A stretch of DNA of 64,000 bases from Methylobacterium ajmalii (GTDB lineage: Bacteria; Pseudomonadota; Alphaproteobacteria; Rhizobiales; Beijerinckiaceae), in the NCBI RefSeq assembly GCF_016613415.1, contig NZ_JACWCT010000042.1:25697-89696 (forward strand). The letters run 5' to 3'. Below the pieces are notes generated by a model. It ran no database searches. It was not told the DNA's origin and was given only the letters and a program-made list of their open reading frames with translations. The translations under genes were made by a program, and so were the position numbers. Below are positions 21,120 to 29,781 of the stretch, piece by piece (positions within the stretch are counted from its first letter, which is position 1; each line of letters begins with the position of its first letter).

Positions 21120-21208
21120 CAATCTCGTTCTCCAGGTGTTGCCCTATCGGAAGGCGCGAAGTGGCGCGCGGCCCCCGGCGGTTCAAGGGCGGGGCGGTCC
21201 GGGGCGCC

Positions 21209-22807
21209 TCACGCCTGCGCGAGGCCGCCGTCGAGGTCGGCGGCCGCCACGAGGTCCCGCGTATAGGCCTCGCGCGGGCGGGCCAGCACCGCGTCGGTCG
21301 GGCCGCGCTCGACCTCGCGGCCGGCGCGCAGGACCAGCACGGTATCGGCGAGCGCGCGCACCACCGCGAGGTCGTGGGAGATGAACAGGTAGGCGAGGCC
21401 GTGCGCCGCCTGGAGGTCGCGCAGCAGGGCGACGATGTCGCGCTGCACCGTGCGGTCGAGGGCCGAGGTCGGCTCGTCGAGGACGACGAGGCGGGGCCGC
21501 AGGATCATCGCCCGAGCGATGGCGATGCGCTGGCGCTGCCCGCCCGAGAAGGCATGCGGGAAGCGGTGGCGCCAGGAGGGATCGAGGCGGACCTCCGCGA
21601 AGGCCTCCGCCGCCCGGGCGTCGCGCTCGGCGGCGGCGAGGTGGGGGGCGTGGACCCGCAGGCCCTCCGCCACGATCTCGCCGGCGGTGAGGCGCGGCGA
21701 GAGCGAGCCCATCGGGTCCTGGAACACCGGCTGGAAGCCGCGGCGCAGGGGGCGGAGCGCCGCCCGGTCGAGGGCCGTCAGGTCGCGGTCCTCGAACCGC
21801 ACCAGGCCGTGGGCGGCGGGTTCGAGGCGGATGAGCGCCCGGCCGAGGCTCGACTTGCCGGAGCCCGATTCGCCGACGACCCCGATCGTCTGGCCGGCCC
21901 GCAGGGTGAGATCGATGCCGCAGACCGCGAGCCGCGGCGGCTCTGCCCGGAGCAGGCGCCGCCGGCCGGGATAGCCGACCGACACGCCGCGCGCCTCCAG
22001 CACCACGGGGGCCTCCGCGGCCACCGGCGCCTTGCGGCCCGCCGGCTCGGCAGCCAGCAGATCGCGGGTCTCGGGCGCCCGCGGGTTCCGGAACAGCGCC
22101 CCGGTCGGCCCGGTCTCGACGAGGCGCCCGGCGCGCAGGACCGCGGTACGGTCGGCGATGCGCCGCACCAGCCGCAGGTCGTGGGTGATGAACAGGAGGG
22201 CGAGCCCGAGGCGCCGCTTGAGGTCGGCGAGCAGCGCCAGGATCTGGGCCTGGACGGTGACGTCGAGCGCCGTCGTCGGCTCGTCGGCGATGAGGAGATC
22301 GGGCTCGCCGGCGAGCGCCATGGCGATCATCACCCGCTGGCGCTCGCCGCCGGAGAGCTCGTGCGGATAGGCCGAGAGGCGCGCCGCTGCATCGCGGATG
22401 CCGACGAGGTCCAGGAGCTCGCGCGCCCGCGCCGCCGCCTGGCGCCGGCCCATGCCCTGATGGGCGCGCAACGGCAGGGCGATCTGGTGGCCGATGGTGA
22501 AGAGCGGGTCCAAAGCCGTCATCGGCTCCTGGAACACCAGGCCGATGCGGGCGCCGCGGATCCGGTCGAGGGCGGGGCGGTCCAGCGCCGTCAGCTCGGT
22601 CCCGTCGAAGCGCACGCTTCCCGAGACCCGCGCCGGGGACGGCAGCAGGCCGAGGATCGCGAGCGCGACCTGACTCTTGCCCGAACCGGATTCGCCGACG
22701 AGGGCCAGGGTCTCGCCGCGTGCGAGGTCGAGGTCGAGACCGTCGAGCGCCGTCACGCCGGCCTCGGGGTAGCGCACGGTCAGGCCGCGCAACTGCAGCA
22801 GGGTCAT
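21209..22807 (-). CDS. ABC importer, double ATPase (YejF type)
   Basis: A 532-residue fused ATPase for a peptide-type ABC importer. Domain 1 has Walker A GESGSGKS (near residue 38), LSGGERQR and [12 protein letters not shown]. Domain 2 has [17 protein letters not shown] and [11 protein letters not shown]. Each half ends with the oligopeptide-transporter extension. It is the last gene of a five-gene operon with its own permeases and binding protein, unlike the orphan paralogue at 2087. It starts four bases after the YejE-like permease gene ends. Substrates of YejABEF-type systems are peptides and microcin C, but here the context suggests haem or a small peptide. Confidence 0.93.
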   Translation of the reverse strand: MTLLQLRGLTVRYPEAGVTALDGLDLDLARGETLALVGESGSGKSQVALAILGLLPSPARVSGSVRFDGTELTALDRPALDRIRGARIGLVFQEPMTALDPLFTIGHQIALPLRAHQGMGRRQAAARARELLDLVGIRDAAARLSAYPHELSGGERQRVMIAMALAGEPDLLIADEPTTALDVTVQAQILALLADLKRRLGLALLFITHDLRLVRRIADRTAVLRAGRLVETGPTGALFRNPRAPETRDLLAAEPAGRKAPVAAEAPVVLEARGVSVGYPGRRRLLRAEPPRLAVCGIDLTLRAGQTIGVVGESGSGKSSLGRALIRLEPAAHGLVRFEDRDLTALDRAALRPLRRGFQPVFQDPMGSLSPRLTAGEIVAEGLRVHAPHLAAAERDARAAEAFAEVRLDPSWRHRFPHAFSGGQRQRIAIARAMILRPRLVVLDEPTSALDRTVQRDIVALLRDLQAAHGLAYLFISHDLAVVRALADTVLVLRAGREVERGPTDAVLARPREAYTRDLVAAADLDGGLAQA

Positions 22808-22811
22808 GTGC

Positions 22812-23927
22812 TCACCCCCGCACGTCGAGGGCGTCGCGCAGGCGCTCGCCGAGCAGCGTCAGGGCGAGCAGGCTGGCGACGAGGAACGAGGCCGGCACGA
22901 TCAGCATCCACGGCGCGGTCTCGAGGGAGCGGGCGCCGTCGGCGATCAGGACGCCCCAGCTCGTCGCCGGCTCCTGCACGCCGAGGCCGAGGAACGACAG
23001 GAAGCTCTCGAGCAGGATCACCCGGGGCACCATCAGGGCCGCGAAGGCGACGACGGGGCCGAGCAGGTTGGGCACGACGTGCCGGCGCAGGATCGCGCCC
23101 GTCGAGAGGCCGAGCGCCTCGGCCGCCCGCACGTAGTCGCGCCGGCGGATGGCCTGCGCCTCCGCCCGGACGATGCGGGCCATGTCGAGCCACTCGACGG
23201 CGCCGACCGCGACGAAGATCAGCGCCACCGAGCGGCCGAAGAACACCACCAGCATGATGACGAAGAACACGAAGGGCAGGGAGTACAGGATGTCGACGAG
23301 GCGCATCATCGCCGCGTCGACCCGCCCGCCGAGCGTGCCGGCGAGCGCCCCGTAGACCACCCCGATGCCGAGCGCCACCGCGGTCGCCATCAGGCCGAGC
23401 GCCAGGGACAGGCGGCCCGCCGTGAGCGTGCGGGTGAGGAGGTCGCGCCCGAGCGCGTCGGTGCCGGCGAGGAACCGGAGCGCGCGCAACGGCGCCTCGA
23501 CGGTGAGCCGCCGCCCGTCCTCGGAGCGCCCGAGGAGGCGGGCCTCGCCGAAGGTGTCGGAGCGGGAGAAGAAGGTGAGCACCCGGTCGTCGATCGGCCG
23601 GTCGGAGGCGAGCGTCAGGCGCACCGCCTCCCCGGTGACCGCGACGTCCTCGGCCCGCACCCGCATGCGGAGGGCGAGCCGGTCGAGGGCCGGGCCCACG
23701 GCCTCGGGCTTGGGGTAGAGCGCGAGCGAGGGCGGGACGCCCGGATAATCGTAGTAGAGCCGGTCGTAGGGGTGGCCGGTGACGAAGGGCCCCAGCAGGC
23801 AGGCGAGCGCGACCACGGCGAGGAGCGCCGCGCAGGCCCGCGCGAGCCCATCGCCGAGGAGGCGGCGCCGGGCGCGGGCGAGGAGCGAGGCCTCGGCGAA
23901 GGCGAGGCCGGACGGGGACGGGCTCAC
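22812..23927 (-). CDS. ABC importer permease (YejE/OppC type)
   Basis: A 371-residue inner-membrane permease. After one N-terminal helix (LARACAALLAVVALACLLGPF) there is a long periplasmic insertion of about 130 residues. Five more helices follow, with the EAA loop in DYVRAAEALGLSTGAILRRHVVPN. The long loop is typical of YejE. The GTG start overlaps the TGA of the upstream permease (GTGA), so translation is coupled. A much longer frame to 24233 is out of place because it lies antiphase over the upstream permease gene. Confidence 0.92.
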   Translation of the reverse strand: MSPSPSGLAFAEASLLARARRRLLGDGLARACAALLAVVALACLLGPFVTGHPYDRLYYDYPGVPPSLALYPKPEAVGPALDRLALRMRVRAEDVAVTGEAVRLTLASDRPIDDRVLTFFSRSDTFGEARLLGRSEDGRRLTVEAPLRALRFLAGTDALGRDLLTRTLTAGRLSLALGLMATAVALGIGVVYGALAGTLGGRVDAAMMRLVDILYSLPFVFFVIMLVVFFGRSVALIFVAVGAVEWLDMARIVRAEAQAIRRRDYVRAAEALGLSTGAILRRHVVPNLLGPVVAFAALMVPRVILLESFLSFLGLGVQEPATSWGVLIADGARSLETAPWMLIVPASFLVASLLALTLLGERLRDALDVRG

Positions 23928-24847
23928 CCGAAATCCCTCAGGCGGGGATCGATGAGCGCGCAGGCGAGGTCGGACAGGAGGTTGAGCACGAGGACGAAGA
24001 CCGCGATCAGCACCACCGTGCCGAGCACCAGCGTGTAGTCCCGGTTGATCGCCCCGTCGACGAAGTAGCGCCCGACCCCGGGCAGGCCGAACACCGTCTC
24101 GACCACCACCGAGCCGGTGAGGAGCCCGGCCGCCGCCGGCCCGAGATAGGACACGACGGGGAGCGCCGCGCCGCGCAGGCCGTGGAGCGCCAGGGTGCGG
24201 GGCGGCAGCCCCAGCGCCCGCAGGGTGCGCCAATGCGGCCGGTCGAACACCTCGACGAGACCGGCCCGGAAGAGCCGCGCCACCACGGCGACCTGCGGCA
24301 GCGCCAGGGTGACGACCGGCAGGACGAGGTTCTTCGGGCTGCCGTCGTCCCAGCCGCCGACGGGGAGCCAGTGCAGGGTCAGCCCGAAGGCGATCTGAAG
24401 GAGCGGCGCGACCACGAAGCCCGGCACGGTGAGCGCGAAGGTGCCGAGCGTCGTCACCGCGTGGTCGAGGGCCGAGCCCCGCCGCAGGGCCGACAGCCCC
24501 CCGAGCAGCGTGCCGAGGACGAGCGAGACGAGGAGGGCGAGCCCACCCAGCGTCATCGAGACCGGCAGGCCGCGGGCGAACAATTCGGCCACCGAGAGGT
24601 CGCGCACCGAGAAGGACGGCCCGAGATCGCCGCGCGCCAACGCCGCGAGGTAGCGGCCGTACTGGACGAGCAGCGGCTGGTCGAGGCCGTAGACCCGGCG
24701 CAAATTCTCCATCGCGGCGGCCGGCAGCGGCCGCTCCAAGTCGAACGGGCCGCCCGGCGCCAGCCGCACCAGGAAGAACGACAGGGTGACGACGATGAAC
24801 AGCGTCGGGACGGCCTGGGCGAGGCGGCGCAGCACGTAAGGAATCAT
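23924..24847 (-). CDS. ABC importer permease (YejB/OppB type)
   Basis: A 307-residue permease with six hydrophobic segments, beginning with the classic OppB/DppB lead MIPYVLRRLAQAVPTLFIVV. The EAA motif lies in HWRTLRALGLPPRTLALHGLR, and the C-terminal signature VVVETVFGLPGVGRYFVDG is the standard OppB ending. It is the partner of the YejE-like permease that follows with a 4-base overlap and of the binding protein gene 10 bases upstream. Confidence 0.94.
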   Translation of the reverse strand: MIPYVLRRLAQAVPTLFIVVTLSFFLVRLAPGGPFDLERPLPAAAMENLRRVYGLDQPLLVQYGRYLAALARGDLGPSFSVRDLSVAELFARGLPVSMTLGGLALLVSLVLGTLLGGLSALRRGSALDHAVTTLGTFALTVPGFVVAPLLQIAFGLTLHWLPVGGWDDGSPKNLVLPVVTLALPQVAVVARLFRAGLVEVFDRPHWRTLRALGLPPRTLALHGLRGAALPVVSYLGPAAAGLLTGSVVVETVFGLPGVGRYFVDGAINRDYTLVLGTVVLIAVFVLVLNLLSDLACALIDPRLRDFG

Positions 24848-24857
24848 GCGCGGGGCA

Positions 24858-26462
24858 TCACGCGAGCGACAGCCAGCGCGTCGGCGAGACGCCGCGCAGG
24901 TTTGGCCGGAAGCCGCGCAGGCGCGGGCCGATCAGGTGCTTGTGCCGGTAATGCAGCAGCGGGATCCAGGGCAGGTCGGCGAGGAAGAGTTCTTCCGCAC
25001 GGTAGAGGATCCGGGCGCGCGCCGCGAGGTCGGTCTCGCGGGCGGCCTCGCGCATCAGGGCGTCGTAGGCCGGGTTGGCGTAGCGCCCGGAATTGAAGCC
25101 GTCGTTGCCGCTCTCGACCAGGAACAGGAAGTTCTGCGGGTCGGCGTAATCGGCGAGCCAGCTCATCCGGGCGATGTCGAACGGGCCGCCGTCGCGCAGG
25201 TAGGCGAAATGGGTCTTGGCGTCGGTGGCGGCGAAGGCCGTCGCGACGTTGAGCGGGCGCCACATGTCGGCGATCGCCACCATGGTGTTCCGGTTGTTGT
25301 CGGTGATGTTGTAGCGCAGCTCGACCGCGAGCGGCGTGCCGCCCGGGCCGTAGCCGGCCTCGCGCAGGAGCGCGACCGCCGCATCCTCGCGCTCGAGCGG
25401 CGAGAGGTCCCGGCCCGCCATCGTCGGCGGCGGGAGCGCGTTGTCGAGGCCGGCCGGCGTCAGCGAATAGGCCGGCAGCATCGTCTCGCCCCACACGGCG
25501 TCCGCCAGGAACTCGCGGTCGAGGGCGAGCGACAGGGCCCGGCGCACCCGGGCGTCGCCGAGGGGGCGCTTTCGCACGTTGACCATCAGCGCCAGCACGC
25601 CGAGGGCCGGATTGAGCACCACGCCCGCGCCGAAGCGGGCCTTGAGCGCCTTCACCTGATCGGCCGGCAGGTCCTCGAGGGAATCGATCTCGCCGGCGGC
25701 GAAGCGGCGCACCGCGGCGGCGAGGTCGGGGGTCGGGATGTACTCGACCCGGGGGATCGCGATGCCAGCGGCATCGCGGTGATGCGGGTTGCGGACCGCC
25801 GTGATCCGGTCGTTGGGCGAGAAATCCTTCAGCACGTAGGCGCCGTTCGACACGAGGTGGCCGGGCCGGGTGAAGGCGTCGCCGAAGCGGGCGAGCGACG
25901 GCCGGTGGAGCGGCGTGCTCGCCTGGTGCGCCATCAGCTCGACGAAGTAGGGGGTCGGCTGGGCGAGCCGGATCACCACCGTGAGCGGATCGGGCGCCGC
26001 GACCCCGACGGCGTCCACCGGCATCGCCCCGCGGTTGACCGCCTCGGCGTTCAGGATCGGCGCGAGCACGCTGGCGTACTTCGCCCCCGTCGCCGGGTCG
26101 AGCATGCGCCGGAAGCCGTGCACGACGTCGTCGGCGACGACCGGGTCGCCGTTCGACCAGCGCCCGTCGGGGCGCATCGCGAAGGTCCAGGTGAGGCCGT
26201 CGGCGGAGGTGGTCCAGCCCGCGGCCGCCCCCGGGACCAGGTCGCCGTCGGCGCCGTAGGTGCTCAGGCCCTCGTAGAGGTCGAGGAGGATCGTCGCCTC
26301 GGCCACGGTCGAGGTCTTGTGCGGGTCGAGGGTCTCGGGATCGGCGCCGTTGCCGCGCCGGTAGGCGGCGGGGCCGGCCGCGCGGGCGGGGGCCGCCGCG
26401 CCGAAGGGCACGGCGCCGAAGGATGCGGCGCCGAACCCCGCGAGGATGTCCCGGCGCCGCAC
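24858..26462 (-). CDS. extracellular solute-binding protein, family 5 (peptide/haem type)
   Basis: A 534-residue periplasmic binding protein of the SBP_bac_5 (OppA/DppA) family. A twin-arginine-type signal (RRRDILAGFGAASFGAVPFG, cleaved near ARA) precedes the mature start. Family marks are the early NGADPETLDPHKTSTVAEA, the GRWSNGDPVVADDVVHGFRR region and the C-terminal ILYRAEELFLADLPWIPLL. The start is GTG. It is the second gene of the operon, eight bases after the GlcG-like gene. A Tat signal is unusual for OppA-type proteins but is found in some alphaproteobacterial members. Ligand unknown. Confidence 0.92.
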   Translation of the reverse strand: MRRRDILAGFGAASFGAVPFGAAAPARAAGPAAYRRGNGADPETLDPHKTSTVAEATILLDLYEGLSTYGADGDLVPGAAAGWTTSADGLTWTFAMRPDGRWSNGDPVVADDVVHGFRRMLDPATGAKYASVLAPILNAEAVNRGAMPVDAVGVAAPDPLTVVIRLAQPTPYFVELMAHQASTPLHRPSLARFGDAFTRPGHLVSNGAYVLKDFSPNDRITAVRNPHHRDAAGIAIPRVEYIPTPDLAAAVRRFAAGEIDSLEDLPADQVKALKARFGAGVVLNPALGVLALMVNVRKRPLGDARVRRALSLALDREFLADAVWGETMLPAYSLTPAGLDNALPPPTMAGRDLSPLEREDAAVALLREAGYGPGGTPLAVELRYNITDNNRNTMVAIADMWRPLNVATAFAATDAKTHFAYLRDGGPFDIARMSWLADYADPQNFLFLVESGNDGFNSGRYANPAYDALMREAARETDLAARARILYRAEELFLADLPWIPLLHYRHKHLIGPRLRGFRPNLRGVSPTRWLSLA

Positions 26463-26470
26463 GGCGCGGC

Positions 26471-26905
26471 TCAGGCGCCGGCCTGGGCCTGGAGGCCGGC
26501 GGCCTCGATGCCGGCGAGCGCCGCCTTCTCGTCGTTGTCCGAGGTGTCGCCCGAGATGCCGACCGCGCCAAGGAGCACGCCGTCGCGCTTGATCAGCACG
26601 CCGCCCGGGACCGGGATCAGGCCGGCGGGGCCCGCCACATGGGTCACGGCGGCGATGAAGTAGGCCTGCTCCTCAGCCCGCTTGGCGATGGCGCGCGAGC
26701 CGAGGCCGAGCGCCAGGGCGCCGTTGGCCTTGCCGAGGGCGATCTCGGCCCGCTTGAGGCTGGTGCCGTCCTCGACGGAAGCCGCCTTGAGGGCGCCGCG
26801 GGCGTCGAGCACCACCACCGCCAGGGGCTTGAGCCCGAGGTCGCGGCCGGCCTTCAGGGCGGCGGTCACGAGGGTCGAGGCGGCGTCGAGGGTGAGGTCG
26901 GACAT
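26471..26905 (-). CDS. GlcG/HbpS-family protein
   Basis: A 144-residue protein of the GlcG/HbpS (DUF336) family. Family signatures are LGLKPLAVVVLDARGAL, the central AGPAGLIPVPGGVLI and the C-terminal LLGAVGISGDTSDNDEKAALAG. HbpS in Streptomyces binds haem and senses redox stress; other members sit in glycolate or diol operons. No signal peptide is seen, so it is predicted to be cytoplasmic. As the first gene of an operon with a peptide-type importer, it may bind or process the imported ligand, and haem is one candidate. That role is an inference from position. Confidence 0.88.
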   Translation of the reverse strand: MSDLTLDAASTLVTAALKAGRDLGLKPLAVVVLDARGALKAASVEDGTSLKRAEIALGKANGALALGLGSRAIAKRAEEQAYFIAAVTHVAGPAGLIPVPGGVLIKRDGVLLGAVGISGDTSDNDEKAALAGIEAAGLQAQAGA

Positions 26906-26992
26906 GGTGTCGGGAACTCCGGGTCGTCGGGTCGGCGGACCGCGCGGGCGGGCCGCCATCCTCGGGTCCCCGGGGCTTAACCTGCCGGGCCC

Positions 26993-27022
26993 GGGGATGC
27001 CAGGGCTAGGGGATGCCAGGGC
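26993..27022. repeat. 14-bp direct repeat
   Basis: GGGGATGCCAGGGC occurs twice, separated by TA, in the 202-base divergent gap between the GlcG-like gene and the methyltransferase gene. A pair of direct sites on about one and a half helical turns could bind a regulator, or could be replication slippage. Nothing else was seen in the gap. Confidence 0.5.
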
Positions 27023-27107
27023 CGGGGTGCCGGCCGCCGGGGCCCCGCGTTGCCGCAGCGGGACCGCCGTGATACCCGCCCCGCGCACCATCGGCGCCTT
27101 GAGGGAC

Positions 27108-27956
27108 ATGTCGGACCGCGACCCCGCTGCCGCGGGCCTCTCCGAGGGCCTGCACCTCACGCACACGATCGACCTGCCCGGCCACGGGACGCTCGCGGGC
27201 GAGATCGACCTGCGCGAGAATTTCTCGGCCTGCCTCGGCGACGTGCCGCTGCGCGGCCGGCGGGTGCTCGACGCCTGCGCGCTCAGCGGCTTCACCAGCT
27301 TCGCCATGGAGGCCCTGGGCGCCGAGGTGGTGTCCTACGACCGGGCCGGGGGCCGGCACTGGGACCTGGTGCCGTTCTGCGACGGCGCTCCGGCCTCCCA
27401 CCTCGTGCCGCTCCTCGACGAACACCAGGCCCGGATCGCCCGCGCCTACCGCCACTGCCACGCCGCCCTGGGCTCGCGGGCCGAGCGGATCGAGGGCGAC
27501 CTCTGCGCCGTGCCCGAGGCGATCGGCCCCGTCGACCTCGCGGTTCTGGGGGCGCTGGCGCATGTCCGCGACCCGTTCCGGGCGCTGCACAGCGCGCTGC
27601 GCCTCGTCCAGGAGACCGCCGTGGTCACCGGCATGCTGCCGCGCCGGCCGTGGTACGACCCGGGCCGGCTCGTCGACGACGGCTGGCTCGGCGACGCCCG
27701 GCACGGGACGTTCGCGCGCGAGCGGCTGGCGGACCGGCGCGCCGACGCCCCCCTGGCCTTCCTGCCCCGCAGCGGCCAGGGCAACCCGTTCGCGGCCTGG
27801 TGGCAGATCCCGCCGCGGACGGTCGTGCGCTGGCTTGAGGTCATCGGCTTCGGCGAGACGCGGATCGCCTATCACCGCCGCCCGCTCGCCGGCCGGATGC
27901 GCACGCTCTACGCGGTGGTCGGCCGCCGGACGCAGGCGAACCACGCGGCGATCTGA
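27108..27956 (+). CDS. class I SAM-dependent methyltransferase
   Basis: A 282-residue Rossmann-type methyltransferase. Motif I is VLDACALSGFTSFAMEALGA near residue 53, followed by the acidic VVSYD at motif II. Motif IV is in LAVLGALAHVRDPFRALHSA near residue 147, a phrase like the LGVLYHLRDP of CmoB-type and related enzymes. Unusual is Ala-Cys-Ala where most enzymes have Gly-x-Gly in motif I; SAM binding may be weakened or use a different geometry. It is followed after 11 bases by the AlgX-like gene, so the two probably act on the same product, perhaps a surface glycan. Substrate unknown. Confidence 0.75.
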   Translation: MSDRDPAAAGLSEGLHLTHTIDLPGHGTLAGEIDLRENFSACLGDVPLRGRRVLDACALSGFTSFAMEALGAEVVSYDRAGGRHWDLVPFCDGAPASHLVPLLDEHQARIARAYRHCHAALGSRAERIEGDLCAVPEAIGPVDLAVLGALAHVRDPFRALHSALRLVQETAVVTGMLPRRPWYDPGRLVDDGWLGDARHGTFARERLADRRADAPLAFLPRSGQGNPFAAWWQIPPRTVVRWLEVIGFGETRIAYHRRPLAGRMRTLYAVVGRRTQANHAAI

Positions 27957-27967
27957 GAAGGACGGCG

Positions 27968-28924
27968 ATGTTCCATATCGGGCAGGACGGCTGGCTGTTT
28001 CTGACCGTCGGCACCAACCGGGCGGCGGACCTCTACGCCGACACCCCGGAGGTCTGGCGCATGCTGCGGGGCTGGCGCCGGCTGCTGCTCGCCCGCGCCG
28101 ACAAGGCCGCGCGGCTCGACGCCTGCTACCTGCACCTGTCCTCGCCCGAGAAGCTGAGCGTATACGACCACAAGTTCTTCGGTCCGGGCCCGGTCCGGGC
28201 CTCGCGCTCGCCGACGCGCCGGCTGGGGCAGTTGCTACGTCTCACGCCCAGGGGGCGCCGGCTGTGGGTCGACGCGCTGACGCCGCTCCGGGCCGGGCGC
28301 GACGCGGCCGAGCTGTACTACCGGACCGACACGCACTGGACCTCGCAGGGCACCTTCGTCGCCTACCGGGCGATCTGCGTGGCCTGCGGCGCGACACCGA
28401 TCGCCGACCTCCTGGAGACGCGGCCGGCCCATGCCGCGACCCGCCGCATGGATCTCGGCGAGAAGCTGCAGTTTCCGGTGACCGAGACCTCGACCTACCG
28501 GGCGATCCGCCGCACCGCCTGGGTCGCGGAAGCAGGCCGCCTCTACGGGCTGGCGGAAGCCCACCCGGAGCTCGCGCTCCATACCGGCGTGCGGGTCGGA
28601 TTCCGCAACGGTGACCCGGCGGCGGATCCGCGCTCGCTGCTCGTGTTCGGCTCGTCCTATTCGGGCTACGGGGGCCTGGGGCTCACCAGCATGCTCGCCG
28701 AGACGTTCCGGCGCGTCGACTTCGTCTGGTCGGCGGAGGTCGACTGGGGCCTCGTCGCAAGGCTGCGCCCGGCGATCCTGCTCACGGAATCGGCCGAGCG
28801 CTACATGGCCCGGCTGCCCGACGACGATCGCTTCGACGTCGGGCGCTACGAGGACGAGAAGCTCGCCCGGCTCGCCGCCGAGCATCCGGGGCTCGACATC
28901 CTCCCGCGCGTGCGCTCGCGGTAG
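27968..28924 (+). CDS. AlgX/AlgJ-like SGNH-type protein
   Basis: A 318-residue protein like the AlgX/AlgJ SGNH domain, which acetylates exopolysaccharides. Marks are the N-terminal GQDGWLFL, the catalytic-type YYRTDTHWTSQGTFVAY near residue 118 with the Asp-x-His dyad, and the nucleophile region LLVFGSSYSGYG near residue 224. No signal peptide is visible, so unlike AlgX it may act in the cytosol or on a lipid-linked precursor. Similar cytosolic versions occur next to methyltransferases in glycan clusters. Its last 79 bases overlap the 3' end of the aminotransferase gene on the other strand. Confidence 0.75.
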   Translation: MFHIGQDGWLFLTVGTNRAADLYADTPEVWRMLRGWRRLLLARADKAARLDACYLHLSSPEKLSVYDHKFFGPGPVRASRSPTRRLGQLLRLTPRGRRLWVDALTPLRAGRDAAELYYRTDTHWTSQGTFVAYRAICVACGATPIADLLETRPAHAATRRMDLGEKLQFPVTETSTYRAIRRTAWVAEAGRLYGLAEAHPELALHTGVRVGFRNGDPAADPRSLLVFGSSYSGYGGLGLTSMLAETFRRVDFVWSAEVDWGLVARLRPAILLTESAERYMARLPDDDRFDVGRYEDEKLARLAAEHPGLDILPRVRSR

Positions 28925-29781
28925 GCGTCCCGCAGCGGCCCCAGGACACGGCGCAGGTCGCGGGAGCCGAGGTCGTAGCGATGCGCCCCGATGCGCGCCA
29001 CCGGGACGACCTCGTAGGCCGTGCCCGTTGCGAACGCGCCGTCGAACGCGGCGACCCCGGCGAGCGGCACCTTCGCGATCTCGACCCGGATCGACAGGGC
29101 CGAGGCCAGGGCGACGATCTCCTGCCGGGTCAGGCCGTCGAGGGCGGAATCCGCAGGCGGCGTCACGAGGCCGCCATCCCGCACGAAGAAGATGTTGGCG
29201 CCGGTCAGCTCGGCCACGTGCTCGCCGTCGGGCGCGCAGACGAGGGCGTCGTCGAAGCCCTCCGCCCGGGCCGCGGCGGCGTTCATCGACCCGATCGCGT
29301 AGAGCCCCGACAGCTTGGCCTGGAGCGGCCACATGGTCGGTGCCGGGCGCCGCCAGGGACCGAGGCCGAGCGACAACCCGGCCTCGGCGGCATCGGGATG
29401 AGGGCCAGACCACTCCCAGCCCGCCACGGCGAGGTGGCAATCGCCGGAGCGGCCGACGATTCCGAGCGCGTCGGCGCCCCGCCACGCGATGGGCCGGATG
29501 TAGGCGTCGCCGAACCGGCACGCTTCGGCATAGGCCTCGATCTCGGCGACGAGCTGATCCACGCCGTAGGGAAGCGCGATACCGACCGTCCGGCACGAAT
29601 AGGCCAGCCGCTCGCAATGCTCGCGCAGCTTGAACGGCCGCCCGTCATAGACCCGCACCCCCTCGAAGGCGGCAGTCCCGTAATGCAGCCCGTGGCTGAG
29701 GACGTGCAGCCTCGCCTCGGGCCAGGCGACGTGGCGCCCATCGAGCCAGATCGCGCCGTCGCGCAGGTGGAGGGGGATCAT
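28846..29781 (-). CDS. fold-type IV PLP aminotransferase of the bac-like operon
   Basis: A 311-residue class IV aminotransferase (branched-chain/D-amino-acid type). The PLP lysine is Lys156 in LQAKLSGLYAIG. HGLHYGTAAFEGVRVY near residue 30 and AELTGANIFFVRDG are family hallmarks, and AFATGTAYEVVPV closes the active site. It is the last gene of the operon and starts inside the exporter stop (ATGA). In bacilysin operons the amino donor step is done by BacF, a fold-type I enzyme; here a fold-type IV enzyme could make the same amino acid with L- or D-configuration. The alternative, a housekeeping IlvE, is less likely from context. The C-terminus is extended over the convergent gene. Confidence 0.85.
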   Translation of the reverse strand: MIPLHLRDGAIWLDGRHVAWPEARLHVLSHGLHYGTAAFEGVRVYDGRPFKLREHCERLAYSCRTVGIALPYGVDQLVAEIEAYAEACRFGDAYIRPIAWRGADALGIVGRSGDCHLAVAGWEWSGPHPDAAEAGLSLGLGPWRRPAPTMWPLQAKLSGLYAIGSMNAAAARAEGFDDALVCAPDGEHVAELTGANIFFVRDGGLVTPPADSALDGLTRQEIVALASALSIRVEIAKVPLAGVAAFDGAFATGTAYEVVPVARIGAHRYDLGSRDLRRVLGPLRDAYRERTRGRMSSPGCSAASRASFSSS

